Program-made: the position numbers and the translations under genes | Shown here: piece by piece, positions 7,285-16,009 of the stretch | How positions within the stretch are numbered: the stretch's first letter is position 1 | Layout of the letters: each line of letters starts with the position of its first letter | Notes under the pieces: generated by a model | What the model saw: only the letters and a program-made list of their open reading frames with translations | The model's database searches: none | Told to the model about the DNA's origin: nothing | Origin: Pseudobutyrivibrio ruminis | GTDB lineage: Bacteria > Bacillota > Clostridia > Lachnospirales > Lachnospiraceae | Assembly: GCF_015057245.1 (NCBI RefSeq) | Contig: NZ_SVET01000006.1 | Coordinates: forward strand, 62,001-126,000 | Length of the DNA stretch: 64,000 bases | Reading direction: 5' to 3'

Positions 7285-7961
7285 TCAATAACCACTATAT
7301 TTGAGCAAAACTTGCTTATGATTGAATTGCCTACATATGCAAGATATTCATCATAGTCAATATAGAAGATTTGTCCCCAGGATGAAACCTTTATCATTGT
7401 ATTGTGGATTTGGGTGTCATTATGAATAATAGCTATCGCATTTACGTAGTGACTATTAGTAGATGCGGTAGCTTTATATGTATCATTTGTAGAATCATAG
7501 GAATAGAGTGTGATTCTGCGATTATATCGATACAATCCCCAGATGACAGGGATGTTGTTGCCAAGCATTTCTTCCATGGTGGAAAGCATATTTTTATGGC
7601 CATGAATACCATTCCATTTTGCTTTCATTTGAATGGATCTCATGGAATTAATATATCTGCATATTTGAAATGGTAGAATGCCAATGGAAATTTTGCCGAA
7701 GAATTCCCTGGTAAACAACTTCGTAAATACGATAGCAGTTGAAAAATGATGACACAGCTGGAGATAATCGTGCATAGAAATAGAAGTGTTATTTGCCAGA
7801 TAAAGGCCACAATCAATTGCTGAAATCATACCGCAACCTTGATTGCTAAGGCCTTTAAGGTCAGTATTATTAAGCCATGATTGATTAAAACCACAGCCGA
7901 TTACTTTGCCATTATCATCTTTGATTTGAATGTATTCCCGGGCCAATTCTTGTGCTTTCAT
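7281..7961 (-). CDS. putative papain/C39-like cysteine peptidase
   Basis: The 226-residue protein has a Gln-Cys site NQGCGMISAID (Gln41, Cys43), a His in SHYVNAIAII (His172) and a late SSWGQIFYIDYDEY segment. Together these resemble the Cys-His-Asn order of papain-like and C39-like folds, although the usual Asn before WG is Ser. No signal peptide is seen. The TTG start at 7997 is rejected because it lies inside the promoter; ATG 7961 is only about eight bases from the predicted transcript start and has no ribosome site, so it may be leaderless. The gene runs convergent to, and overlaps by four bases, the macrodomain gene. The substrate is unknown and the family call tentative. Confidence 0.5.
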   Translation of the reverse strand: MKAQELAREYIQIKDDNGKVIGCGFNQSWLNNTDLKGLSNQGCGMISAIDCGLYLANNTSISMHDYLQLCHHFSTAIVFTKLFTREFFGKISIGILPFQICRYINSMRSIQMKAKWNGIHGHKNMLSTMEEMLGNNIPVIWGLYRYNRRITLYSYDSTNDTYKATASTNSHYVNAIAIIHNDTQIHNTMIKVSSWGQIFYIDYDEYLAYVGNSIISKFCSNIVVID

Positions 7962-7976
7962 ATCTATGATTTTAGC

Positions 7977-8006
7977 ATTATAAAAAAATATAAACAATTG
8001 TGTAAA
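7977..8006 (-). promoter_or_regulatory. promoter of cysteine peptidase-like gene
   Basis: On the minus strand TTTACA (8006-8001) and TATAAT (7982-7977) are 18 bp apart. This places transcription start near 7970. Confidence 0.6.
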
Positions 8007-8012
8007 AAGTGC

Positions 8013-8041
8013 TTGACTTATCCTTGGAATTCCTATAGAAT
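8013..8041 (+). promoter_or_regulatory. tRNA-Gly 1 promoter
   Basis: TTGACT at 8013-8018 and TAGAAT at 8036-8041 with a 17-bp spacer. The second tRNA-Gly at 18303 has a homologous promoter with the same boxes and spacing. Confidence 0.8.
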
Positions 8042-8073
8042 AACCATTGTTGTTGAGGCAATCAACAGATATT

Positions 8074-8146
8074 GCGCGAGTGGCTCAGTTGGTGGAGCAC
8101 CACCTTGCCAAGGTGGGGGTCGCGGGTTCGAGTCCCGTCTCGCGCT
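8074..8146 (+). tRNA. tRNA-Gly(GCC), copy 1
   Basis: A 73-base cloverleaf: acceptor GCGCGAG/CTCGCGC, anticodon loop TTGCCAA on a CCACC/GGTGG stem (anticodon GCC) and T-arm GCGGG-TTCGAGT-CCCGT. CCA is not encoded. The sequence is identical to the copy at 18303-18375. Confidence 0.97.
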
Positions 8147-8194
8147 CTTTTAATATAAAAAATGAGGTCATCCAAATGGGTGACCTCATTTTTT
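8133..8194 (+). repeat. 62-bp direct repeat, left copy (tRNA 3' end plus terminator)
   Basis: Bases 8133-8194 are identical to 19938-19999. The repeat holds the last 14 bases of tRNA-Gly and its terminator, the layout of an attachment-site duplication at a tRNA gene. Confidence 0.85.
8157..8194 (+). terminator. tRNA-Gly 1 terminator
   Basis: A strong stem around TGAGGTCA/TGACCTCA with A-tract and T-tract on either side, usable in both directions. Confidence 0.85.
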
Positions 8195-8440
8195 GTATTA
8201 AAGAGCACTTCAATCGAGACGGGACGACCTATCACGATTTATCAAGCTTGCGATGAGAAATCGTGATGATTCCTAAATCCCGTCGAGCGCGTAGGCCCAT
8301 ATGGGGTACAACTGGGGTACTTCATGTGATGCTTCAGAAGATGTATAATCGTATTTGAATGCTTCTGTATGGGCAAAGAAAAAATATTTAAATAGAAATA
8401 GATATAGTAAAGAATCTAATTCCTAAGGAGGATATATAAT
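8195..8440. other. tRNA-downstream attachment-like region
   Basis: No gene. It holds the inverted tRNA-tail fragment (8215-8225), a hairpin CACGATTT/AAATCGTG, a degenerate tRNA tail (CCCGTCGAGCGCG) and, at 8303-8320, two GGGGTAC units 11 bp apart (GGGGTACAACTGGGGTAC). Related sequence follows tRNA copy 2, and the GGGGTAC pair also occurs at 12063. Such short direct repeats resemble integrase arm-type sites, but no integrase is present. Confidence 0.5.
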
Positions 8441-9424
8441 ATGGATAATTCTAATATGATTATCTATACAACTGAAGATGGATTAACAAAGGTTGATGTA
8501 ACCTTCGAAGATAATACTGTCTGGCTTTCTATAGATCAAATGGCAAAATTGTTTCAGCGTGATCGAAGCGTCATAGGAAAACATGTGCGTAACATTTTTA
8601 AGGAAGGCGAATTGGTAAAAGAATCAGTGTGGGCAAAATTTGCCTACACTGCCTCAGATGGAAAAGATTATAAAGTGGATTTTTATAACTTGGATATGAT
8701 TATTTCTGTAGGCTATAGAGTTAAATCTCAACGAGGAGTTCAGTTTAGAATATGGGCTGCAGGCATTATAAAGGAATATATGAAAAAGGGATTTGCCCTC
8801 GATGATAATAGATTAAAAGAATTAGGTGGTGGGGGATATTTCAAAGAACTATTAGAACGCATTAGAGACATCCGCGCCTCAGAAAAAGTATTTTATCGAC
8901 AAGTATTAGAGATATATGCAACTAGCATTGACTATGATCCTCATGCGGATATTTCTATTGAGTTTTTTAAAAAAGTGCAGAATAAAATTCATTATGCAGT
9001 TCATGGTGAAACAGCAGCTGAAGTTGTTTATAGTAGAGCCGATGCAGAAAAAGATTTCATGGGCTTAACTACGTTTAAAGGAAATCAACCAACATTAAAA
9101 GAAGCTAAGATAGCAAAGAATTACTTAAATGAAAAAGAATTACGAGCTATGGGACAAATTGTATCAGGATATCTGGATTTTGCTGAAAGACAAGCCGAGC
9201 GTGAACAAGTTATGACAATGGCTGATTGGGCTAAACACTTAGATAACATTTTGACTATGAGTGGTGAACAACTTTTAAAGGGTAATGGCACAATCACACA
9301 TGATCAGGCTATGGAAAAAGCCGAAAGTGAATATAAAAAATATAAAGCAAGAACCCTAAGTGATGTTGAGAATGATTATTTAAATAGCGTCAAACTGCTT
9401 GAGAAAACTAGCAAAAATAAATAA
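8441..9424 (+). CDS. RhuM-family protein
   Basis: The 327-residue protein matches the virulence RhuM family. The N-terminal part reads TVWLSIDQMAKLFQRDRSVIGKHVRNIF, then SQRGVQFRIWAAGIIKEYMKKGFALDD and a C-terminal helical part with AVHGETAAEVVYSRADAEKDFMGLTTF. RhuM proteins are widespread on islands and plasmids; the biochemical role is not established. AAGGAGG ribosome site 8 bases before ATG. It is the first gene after the tRNA-Gly attachment-like region, consistent with cargo of a mobile element. Confidence 0.9.
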   Translation: MDNSNMIIYTTEDGLTKVDVTFEDNTVWLSIDQMAKLFQRDRSVIGKHVRNIFKEGELVKESVWAKFAYTASDGKDYKVDFYNLDMIISVGYRVKSQRGVQFRIWAAGIIKEYMKKGFALDDNRLKELGGGGYFKELLERIRDIRASEKVFYRQVLEIYATSIDYDPHADISIEFFKKVQNKIHYAVHGETAAEVVYSRADAEKDFMGLTTFKGNQPTLKEAKIAKNYLNEKELRAMGQIVSGYLDFAERQAEREQVMTMADWAKHLDNILTMSGEQLLKGNGTITHDQAMEKAESEYKKYKARTLSDVENDYLNSVKLLEKTSKNK

Positions 9425-9559
9425 TTGTAATTATAGAATTCATTATGAATTAACAAATTTGAATAAAGTGGCATACGGAATCATCATGAATAATTCAAAT
9501 GTTATTGCTATAATAATTGAGTATTCATTCAAACGTATAAGTTAATCAATAATAAGGCG

Positions 9560-10597
9560 ATGAAAAACATCTGTGGGCATAGCTATAAAAAACTATATAT
9601 TAAAAATTTCATTATAGATTGGGTTATTCCGTTATGTATAGTATACATTATCCTGAACTTCGTTCTCCTAAATGGCGTTGTCGTTAGTGGCAGTATGGAG
9701 CCAACGTTAATGACCGGTTCTTTGCAGGTGGGAAATCGACTTGCCTATATCTTTGGAAATATTGAGCGTGGAGATATAATCTACTTTCATAGGGATAATG
9801 ATATTGTTGGTAAAAGAGTTATAGGTATTTCAGGGGATAAAATTGAGTTTCATGATGGAGATGTATATATTAATGGAGATAAAATAGATGAAGACTATCT
9901 GGCATTTGATACAGATACTAATTGCAGTAAAACCTTTATTGTCCCAAAGGACAAAGTCTTTGTTTTAGGGGATAACAGAGAAAACTCTTACGATTCTAGA
10001 TATTGGGAAGAACCATATATTAATAATGATGACATAATAGCAAAATATATGTTTTCGTCTCCACCCATATTAAAAGCATTTTATAAAAATGAAGAATCCT
10101 TTAGTGGATTTTTACCTACTGGGGCGAACCAACCACTAAATCTCAGTGAAACAGGTGAAATGATTATAATGGAGGATTATTTCACGGAAAAAGCTACAAT
10201 TTGCATAGATGCAATATATGGTGGTAGTGAAGCTGAAAGGCTGATTTTGACTTATGGAGGAAATAAAACTACTTCATCAGCGAATACTGATTTTGTTGTG
10301 GTGGAATATAGTACAAGTATAAACCCTACTGAACATTATATAGATTGTAAGTTACTTGGAGAAGACGGTAATAATCTGAAATTTAATGGCAAACTATATT
10401 CATCAAAATGCTATGACATGTATTCAAATATGAGCTATAAGGATGGTGTATATTCAAATATATATGTTTATTATGAACTTCCTAACACTATCGACAATTA
10501 TATTTTGAAATTTGGTACTGCCTCGGCAGAAGAATTTATAGATGGTGGTAATATTACGGCTAATTATTTAATTGAAGATGGCGAATTTTCAAACTAA
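9560..10597 (+). CDS. type I signal peptidase with C-terminal extracellular extension
   Basis: Residues 1-165 are a complete signal peptidase I: membrane helix at 18-40, nucleophile Ser45 in SGSMEPT, general base Lys85 in GKRVIG and the GDNRENSYDSR motif at 137-147. Residues 170-345 form an extra acidic domain with beta-rich stretches such as DFVVVEYSTSIN, somewhat like DUF4352-type domains. Normal Firmicute enzymes end near residue 180. The ribosome site is weak (TAAGG). The next gene encodes a frameshifted secreted protein, so this may be a dedicated peptidase for it, as SipW is for TasA; that pairing is inference. Confidence 0.82.
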   Translation: MKNICGHSYKKLYIKNFIIDWVIPLCIVYIILNFVLLNGVVVSGSMEPTLMTGSLQVGNRLAYIFGNIERGDIIYFHRDNDIVGKRVIGISGDKIEFHDGDVYINGDKIDEDYLAFDTDTNCSKTFIVPKDKVFVLGDNRENSYDSRYWEEPYINNDDIIAKYMFSSPPILKAFYKNEESFSGFLPTGANQPLNLSETGEMIIMEDYFTEKATICIDAIYGGSEAERLILTYGGNKTTSSANTDFVVVEYSTSINPTEHYIDCKLLGEDGNNLKFNGKLYSSKCYDMYSNMSYKDGVYSNIYVYYELPNTIDNYILKFGTASAEEFIDGGNITANYLIEDGEFSN

Positions 10598-10735
10598 AAA
10601 TTGAGCAAGAATGCGCAAGTTCGAAGAGGGCATGTGAAATTTATAAAAGTGATATTAAGCTATATTATAATAAATAAGAGATATAAGAGACTAAAAAATA
10701 TAGGCTATCCACAATAAGTAATAGGAGGCGTAGAG

Positions 10736-11630
10736 ATGATAATTAACATAAAAAGAAATCTAATGTTTTTGATAATTGTATTGAGTTTGTTAGGAACATC
10801 AATATTTAGTATTAATATCAATGGATATTACTTGAGCCAGGGTATAGCCATAAAGTCAGCGATAACAACAGGGGGGGGGAGACATATATAGATGGGAAAT
10901 TAGCGGCAGCTGATGGTAAAATAACTGATTTTGGACGTACTGTAGTATATGAAGTTGGTTTTACTGACGCTGATATTGCAGAATGGGAAGCGATAGGTGC
11001 CGCCAATGGAGTAGGGGCATCATCTCAAACAACTGAAAATGACTCATCTTTTAGCTCAGATGCTCAAAGCAGTAGTAATAATACATCTACCGTAACGAGA
11101 GCGATACTTCTGCAACTGAACAAAATACAACCACGTCAACTTACACTAATGAGGAAGTTGAAGCTGCTTGGGAAGAAACGAATAGAGTAGAATCTACATG
11201 TACAGAAGCAGGATATATAGAATACACTAACTCGTTAACTAATGAAACAAAAATTGAAGAATTGGAATTGGCAAAACACCAATATGTAGAAGCAGAGCGT
11301 ATAGAACCAACATGTACTGAAGATGGTTCAGTTACTTACACATGTTCAGTTTGTGGAAATACATACGATGAAACAATTTCTGCGACAGGCCATTCATATG
11401 AATGGGTAACTACCAAGGAAGCGGGTTTATTTACTGATGGTTTAGAAGAAGAAGTATGCTCTATCTGTGGTGAAAAGAGTGGTGCGACACATACGTTGTC
11501 AGCAAAAATTGCAAATTCAGTTGTATTATTAATTATCTGTGGAATAATAATCGTAACTGTAGGTGCTTCTGGATTTATCCTTTTGCATAAAAGACAAGCG
11601 AAAAATGTCCAGCAAAGTAAGAAGTCTTAG
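10736..11630 (+). pseudogene. secreted surface protein with C-terminal membrane anchor, two frameshifts
   Basis: Three reading frames join into one protein. An N-terminal signal-like segment (IKRNLMFLIIVLSLLGTSIF) has an AGGAGG site and is followed by a tract of nine G at 10871-10879. One more base there restores the frame to YIDGKLAAADGKITDF, and a second one-base loss near 11096 is needed to continue into a Ser/Thr-rich linker. The C-terminal part has CxxxG and CSVCG modules common in Lachnospiraceae surface proteins and a last membrane helix at about 11512-11590. No LPXTG is seen. Either a decayed gene, a sequencing artefact or, for the G tract, slipped-strand phase variation. Confidence 0.7.
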
Positions 11631-11730
11631 TTTCATTTTAACCTACATGATATATTAGATTAAAGAAAGCACCCACTCCAAAGTGGATGCTCCACGAGTT
11701 GAAACTATTTAAATGCTCATTAAGAGCACA

Positions 11731-11764
11731 GCCTCTCTGTTTGCCGACAGGAGAGGCATTTTTA
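11731..11764 (+). terminator. intrinsic terminator after surface-protein gene
   Basis: GCCTCT against AGAGGC, with inner CTGT/ACAG and one bulge, followed by TTTTT. Confidence 0.7.
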
Positions 11765-12173
11765 TTTGCACTTACAAATTCTCTTGTCGAGAAAGTTTAG
11801 CAACGTGAGGAGAAAACTACAAGCCGTGAAAGGCAATATCAGGATACCTAGCATTATCATTATGATTTCGTAATCGCTCACTGGCGCCACGTCTCCGCTG
11901 CCGCTTCGGTCGGCTCAGAACAGAGGTCCACAGGACCTCTTTCGCCCCTTCCGTTAGTATCCAATTGCTTAGACACCATATAGGCTCGGGAGACTACCAA
12001 CCTGTCATGGGTACTTTCAGTACGGTTAAACTGCATAAATAATCTAGCGCGGATTAGAATAAGGGGTACAACTGGGGTATATTAAAGCATGTCACAAATT
12101 GTGACGTACAAAATAAGTCAGCTTATATTGTACTTTCGATACAAAACCTTTAATGTAATCGTAGGAGGTGGGA
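11765..12173. other. gap with second attachment-like module
   Basis: No gene is supported. A GC-rich patch (about 11878-11960) resembles 18635-18705 in parts (CTGCCGCTTCGGTCGG, then an inverted repeat AGAGGTCC..GGACCTCT). GGGGTACAACTGGGGTAT lies at 12063-12080, the middle of three such motifs. It may be a scar of an earlier integration. Confidence 0.4.
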
Positions 12174-12347
12174 ATGATGAGTATTGGAAGTCGAATCAAG
12201 CAAAGACGTACAGAATTGAATATGAGCCAAGAAGTGTTTATAACTAACCCATACCTATACCCTAATACTACTAAGGTCGCCGTAGTTTACAACAACGAGC
12301 CTCTAGTAATGTATAATATTGAGGATATAGACTTGAGTTTAAAATAA
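12174..12347 (+). CDS. small ORF with truncated Xre-type HTH start
   Basis: A 57-residue frame with a strong GTAGGAGGTGGG ribosome site. It begins SIGSRIKQRRTELNMSQE, the first helices of an Xre/Cro regulator, but at about residue 20 changes to an unrelated segment (VFITNPYLYPNTTKVAVVYNN and on) that I do not recognise. The recognition helix is missing, so it cannot be a normal HTH protein. It looks like a fusion scar left by a deletion, in line with the other mobile-element remains here. Confidence 0.5.
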   Translation: MMSIGSRIKQRRTELNMSQEVFITNPYLYPNTTKVAVVYNNEPLVMYNIEDIDLSLK

Positions 12348-12368
12348 AAAATTAAGAGGCTTATTGAA

Positions 12369-13661
12369 ATGTACTTTAAAAAGGCTAAAGAACTATTACT
12401 AGTATGTATGGCTAGCTTGGTATTAACTAGCTGTGGAAATGCAGTTTCGGTAAAGGAAGATAGTAAAAGCGAAACTAATACTATTGTAGAAGGAATTGAT
12501 GATAATAATCTACAGAATGTCTATAATGCCTATGCGGATTATCTTGAGAATAATCCTTTATATGAAGGTTTTGAAGTTGGTGAGTACGAGACATACGAAA
12601 CTAAGTTAGCATTCTCACTAGTATATATAGACGAGGATGATATTCCAGAGCTTATTATTGGTTGGACTAAGTTATTAGCTAATACCTCTGATATTTGTAT
12701 TTTGAAATATGTGGATGGAGATATTATAAGTAGTGGTCCGATTGGTCACTATAATAGTATCAGTTATATACCAAGAAAAAATGTATTAAATGAGAGTAAC
12801 TATAATTTAGGTATTTGTTCTAATTGGTATGGATATCTTAATGATGAAGGTGAATTATCAACACATTGCGAATCTTATGAAGAATGTCCGGAAGGAGAAT
12901 CTTTAGGTTTTACTTATTATGTAAAGGGTGAAGAAGTTAGTGAAGATGAGTATAACAACTATTATGATGCTGTTATTGATGGAGAGTTTACTGGTTGGTC
13001 GGGAAATAATAGTTCAAACACTACATACATACTAAATGAAGAGTCATTAGAACTCTTACGTTCAGGCGAGGTTGAAATTGATGATCCATCGAAGGAATCA
13101 AATCATCCTGAAGTAGAAGCATACAGCGAATTGCTCAAGGGAATGCTTCAGGATGTAGATGAACCTCTTCGTGTAGCATTAATAACGATTGATAATGATA
13201 ACACTTATGAACTTGCAGTTTTTCAGGGAAATGCACATATTGACGGGGCGCTGCTTTACTCTTATCGAGATAATGAAGTGGTTTCATTGGCTATAGATGG
13301 TTTTCCGGAATATGGTTCATATGGTTCCTTTGAATTATTACAAAATTTGGGAATGATTTCATATAGCTATGATAGAAATGGTGGGGCTGGTGAATATCGA
13401 TTTTACCTATCTCTAGCTAATGGAAAAATGACATTAGACAAAGGATTGCAGGCAGATATAACGTTTACAGAAGACGGAGAATTAAACGAAAACAAGTATT
13501 ATTTGGATGGACAAGAGATAACTGGAGAAGAATATGAATCGATTATAGAAAGCTATGAAGCATCTTTATCAGAAAGTGTAGATTATGATTCATGTTATGA
13601 AATTATGAAAGAAGAAGATATCCCGGAGGCGTTATCACAAGAGTACTATTCTATATATTAG
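12369..13661 (+). CDS. lipoprotein of unknown function
   Basis: The 430-residue product has a lipoprotein signal ending LVLTSC (Cys22) and then an acidic linker. It has two loosely similar halves, each with a short helix and a D-x-D-rich strand (YIDEDDIPELIIG at about 92; ITIDNDNTYELAVFQ at about 278), a pattern seen in calcium-like acidic repeats of Lachnospiraceae lipoproteins. I know no enzymatic motif in it. AGAGG ribosome site. A bidirectional terminator follows. Confidence 0.7.
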   Translation: MYFKKAKELLLVCMASLVLTSCGNAVSVKEDSKSETNTIVEGIDDNNLQNVYNAYADYLENNPLYEGFEVGEYETYETKLAFSLVYIDEDDIPELIIGWTKLLANTSDICILKYVDGDIISSGPIGHYNSISYIPRKNVLNESNYNLGICSNWYGYLNDEGELSTHCESYEECPEGESLGFTYYVKGEEVSEDEYNNYYDAVIDGEFTGWSGNNSSNTTYILNEESLELLRSGEVEIDDPSKESNHPEVEAYSELLKGMLQDVDEPLRVALITIDNDNTYELAVFQGNAHIDGALLYSYRDNEVVSLAIDGFPEYGSYGSFELLQNLGMISYSYDRNGGAGEYRFYLSLANGKMTLDKGLQADITFTEDGELNENKYYLDGQEITGEEYESIIESYEASLSESVDYDSCYEIMKEEDIPEALSQEYYSIY

Positions 13662-13680
13662 GATTTTAACCAGGCAATAA

Positions 13681-13713
13681 AAAAAGAGATATCCACAGCG
13701 GATATCTCTTTTT
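13681..13713. terminator. bidirectional terminator
   Basis: A 14-bp perfect stem with A-tract before and T-tract after lies between the convergent lipoprotein and nitroreductase genes. Confidence 0.88.
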
Positions 13714-13717
13714 AAAA

Positions 13718-14260
13718 CTATATGAACTTTGCAATATCTTCAACATTCTTGCGAGGTGGCTTTTTAGTAACAGATTCAGATCTGTAACCAACAGCAATAA
13801 TACTCATAACCTGCTCATCCTCTGGAATGCCACAGAAATCAGCAACAACCTTTGCATCTCTTAAGCCCATGATAAGTGTATCTACACCGAGCTCAACAGC
13901 CTTTGCACAGAGCAACATGTCGTGCAAACCAAGATCATAAGCACCCCAGCCGTTTCCAACTTCGTTGTCGGCCTCTCCTGTAGCTTTGTTAAATCCAGAA
14001 ACATTCTTTTTGAATGTAGTAACAACGTACGCTGTTGCATCTTTTGTGCTGTTCTGATTAAAATCAGGTAAAACAGTTTCTCTGAATTTGCTTACCTGCT
14101 CTGGAGTAGAAATACAGTAGTATCGAGATGTCTGAGTGTTCTTCCAAGAAGGTGCAGCTGATGCAGCTGATACCATCTCGCGTAGGATTTCCTCAGAAAC
14201 CTGCTTACCGTTGAATGATCTAACGCTCTGTCTAGCGTCAATAACCTGCTGGAATTCCAT
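13718..14260 (-). CDS. nitroreductase family protein
   Basis: A 180-residue FMN-dependent nitroreductase-like protein: DARQSVRSFNGKQV (FMN phosphate-binding Arg residues) near the start, APSWKNTQTSRYY at 36-48, then GAYDLGLHDMLLCAKAVELGVDTLIMGLRD and a C-terminal VGYRSE. Members reduce nitro groups, quinones or flavins with NAD(P)H; the substrate here is unknown. AGGAGG ribosome site. It stands alone between a bidirectional terminator and the DUF4179 gene. Confidence 0.88.
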   Translation of the reverse strand: MEFQQVIDARQSVRSFNGKQVSEEILREMVSAASAAPSWKNTQTSRYYCISTPEQVSKFRETVLPDFNQNSTKDATAYVVTTFKKNVSGFNKATGEADNEVGNGWGAYDLGLHDMLLCAKAVELGVDTLIMGLRDAKVVADFCGIPEDEQVMSIIAVGYRSESVTKKPPRKNVEDIAKFI

Positions 14261-14353
14261 AATAATCCTCCTAGTGAAAGTGTCTATAATTAATATCAGG
14301 TTGCAATCAATTGAATTGTATCACAATCACTCTGGAAATCAATGTATTTGGTG

Positions 14354-15358
14354 CTAATGAAGAGAAATACTAGCAGTATTTCCGTTAATATCTTCTAATT
14401 CAATTGATTTTACAGTGCTAGGCTCTATTATGTTATTGAATTCCAAAGAAAAAATAGCGGTGTTATTATCTCCATCAATGCTATTTAGATTATCGCATTC
14501 CCTGCAATCAATTACTGTACCGTCATCTAAGGTTAAACTTGTAATATAAGGTACGCGAGGTTTATCCATTGGAGTAGCAAACCAGCTATCTTTTACATCG
14601 TCAGTTATAGTGTAGCGAATCTCCGCAGAAATAGGACTGATTTTAAATGAAGTAGCCTCACAATTAAACTCGGGGATATATTTGTTTAAATCAATTACAA
14701 GAGCATTACTTACTTCTGGAATAGGCAAATCAAATACCCAGGTACCACCCAAACTATTCTCTGAGAAATCGCTATTCACAATAGAAAAATCGCTTAATTC
14801 TAAGTGCAAGGTTTTGCCGGTTAGGGACAATTCAGAATCAATTGAATCTGTTCCATCGATATTAAAGATAAACTCATCATCTCTGATTCCCATGCCGTAT
14901 CCAAAGCTGTCCCCTTCATAGCCTTGTATATAAATATCATCAACGTTGATGTCTGGCTCACAGCCTTCGTTTATCTCAACGCCTGAGTATTGCAATGTAA
15001 GATTAATCTTATTATCATCGGCAACAATTGCTACTGGAGTAAGCGTGATACCATTGTCAGTGATGGCATATTTTGAATAATCGTCTTCTTCAGAAAATAC
15101 TATTGCCTGTCCTTGTTCTGTAAGAGTTTGTTGCTGTTCGTCGGTAGCATTAAAATAGCTGCTGAGTCCATGACCCCAGAAATGACGTATTGCTGCCGTA
15201 GCAGTGATGGTAGTTATGAGAATTAAGCATATGCAAGCTGCCACTGACAACCGTTTATTAAATTTTACAATCTTTTTACCGGACTGATATCTTGCACACT
15301 GAGTAATTAAAATATCATCTACGCCGTTAAATGCTAAAAATAAATTTTCTTTTTTCAT
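14354..15358 (-). CDS. DUF4179 domain membrane protein, likely anti-sigma factor
   Basis: The 334-residue protein has a cytoplasmic N-terminus, one membrane helix at about 37-58 (LSVAACICLILITTITATAA) and an extracellular DUF4179-type beta domain. It overlaps the ECF sigma gene by four bases, the standard organisation for a sigma/anti-sigma pair in Clostridia. Inferred: it holds the sigma factor inactive at the membrane until an envelope signal arrives. No zinc-binding ASD motif is visible, as usual for this group. Confidence 0.78.
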   Translation of the reverse strand: MKKENLFLAFNGVDDILITQCARYQSGKKIVKFNKRLSVAACICLILITTITATAAIRHFWGHGLSSYFNATDEQQQTLTEQGQAIVFSEEDDYSKYAITDNGITLTPVAIVADDNKINLTLQYSGVEINEGCEPDINVDDIYIQGYEGDSFGYGMGIRDDEFIFNIDGTDSIDSELSLTGKTLHLELSDFSIVNSDFSENSLGGTWVFDLPIPEVSNALVIDLNKYIPEFNCEATSFKISPISAEIRYTITDDVKDSWFATPMDKPRVPYITSLTLDDGTVIDCRECDNLNSIDGDNNTAIFSLEFNNIIEPSTVKSIELEDINGNTASISLH

Positions 15359-15918
15359 GATGCCAAATATCCCTCCTTTACCAAACGTGTTCTGAGCTTT
15401 GCTCTCAATCTGCTAAGTGTTACAGATACATTGTTCTTTGATATACCATATTTTTTTGATATGGCAGTAATATCATCGGCATAAAAGTATCTACTAAGAA
15501 AGATAAACGCTTCCCTTTCAGGAAGGGATCTGACATAATCTGCTATTATATTTTCAAGTTCCTGTCCTAAAATGGATTGCTCTACGCCATTTGAAGCTGG
15601 AATACATTCTTCTAGTTCATCAAGAATCTCATGCATGGTACCATTTCCACGCTTTTTGCTTCGACTTGCTCTGTATTTATCAAAAGCAAGTTCTCTTGCA
15701 ATTTTAGCTAAAAAAGCTTTGAAGACTTTTGGCCTTGTAGGTGGGATTTTATCCCAAGTTTTTAAATAGGTATCATTTAAACATTCTTCAACATCTAAAT
15801 CATCATTAAGAATATTGTTTGCGATTGATTCAAGGTAATTGCCATATTTGACGTCTGTCTCTTCAATGGCTCGTTCGTTACGTTTGAAATAAAGCTCGAT
15901 TATTTCCTCGTCTTTCAT
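15355..15918 (-). CDS. ECF-type RNA polymerase sigma factor
   Basis: The 187-residue protein has a sigma region 2 (VEECLNDTYLKTWDKIPP, then FKAFLAKIARELAFDKYR) and a region 4 HTH (LPEREAFIFLSRYFYADDITAISKKYGISKNNVSVTLSRLRAKLR). Ribosome site AAGGGGGA. Co-transcribed with the overlapping DUF4179 gene. A perfect 15-bp palindrome 24 bases upstream may be part of an autoregulated promoter. Confidence 0.9.
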   Translation of the reverse strand: MKDEEIIELYFKRNERAIEETDVKYGNYLESIANNILNDDLDVEECLNDTYLKTWDKIPPTRPKVFKAFLAKIARELAFDKYRASRSKKRGNGTMHEILDELEECIPASNGVEQSILGQELENIIADYVRSLPEREAFIFLSRYFYADDITAISKKYGISKNNVSVTLSRLRAKLRTRLVKEGYLAS

Positions 15919-15941
15919 GTGTGTCCCCCTTTTTATTCATT

Positions 15942-15956
15942 TGTAAGCGCCTTACA
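15942..15956. promoter_or_regulatory. palindrome upstream of sigma operon
   Basis: TGTAAG-CGC-CTTACA is perfectly symmetric and lies in the leader of the sigma gene. Operator or sigma-promoter role is inferred. Confidence 0.4.
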
Positions 15957-16009
15957 CTTATATAGCCGTAAAAAAGATGAGATTATTACAGTTTAATAAA
16001 AAAGAAAGA

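Larger units (their letters stand above)
8132..8225 (+). repeat. long inverted repeat folding back onto the tRNA-Gly 3' end
   Basis: The last bases of the tRNA (GTCCCGTCTCG, 8132-8142) are repeated inverted and perfectly at 8215-8225. Between them lies a long hairpin whose arms begin GCTC and end GAGC. The same architecture with an unrelated inner stem follows tRNA copy 2. Confidence 0.75.
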
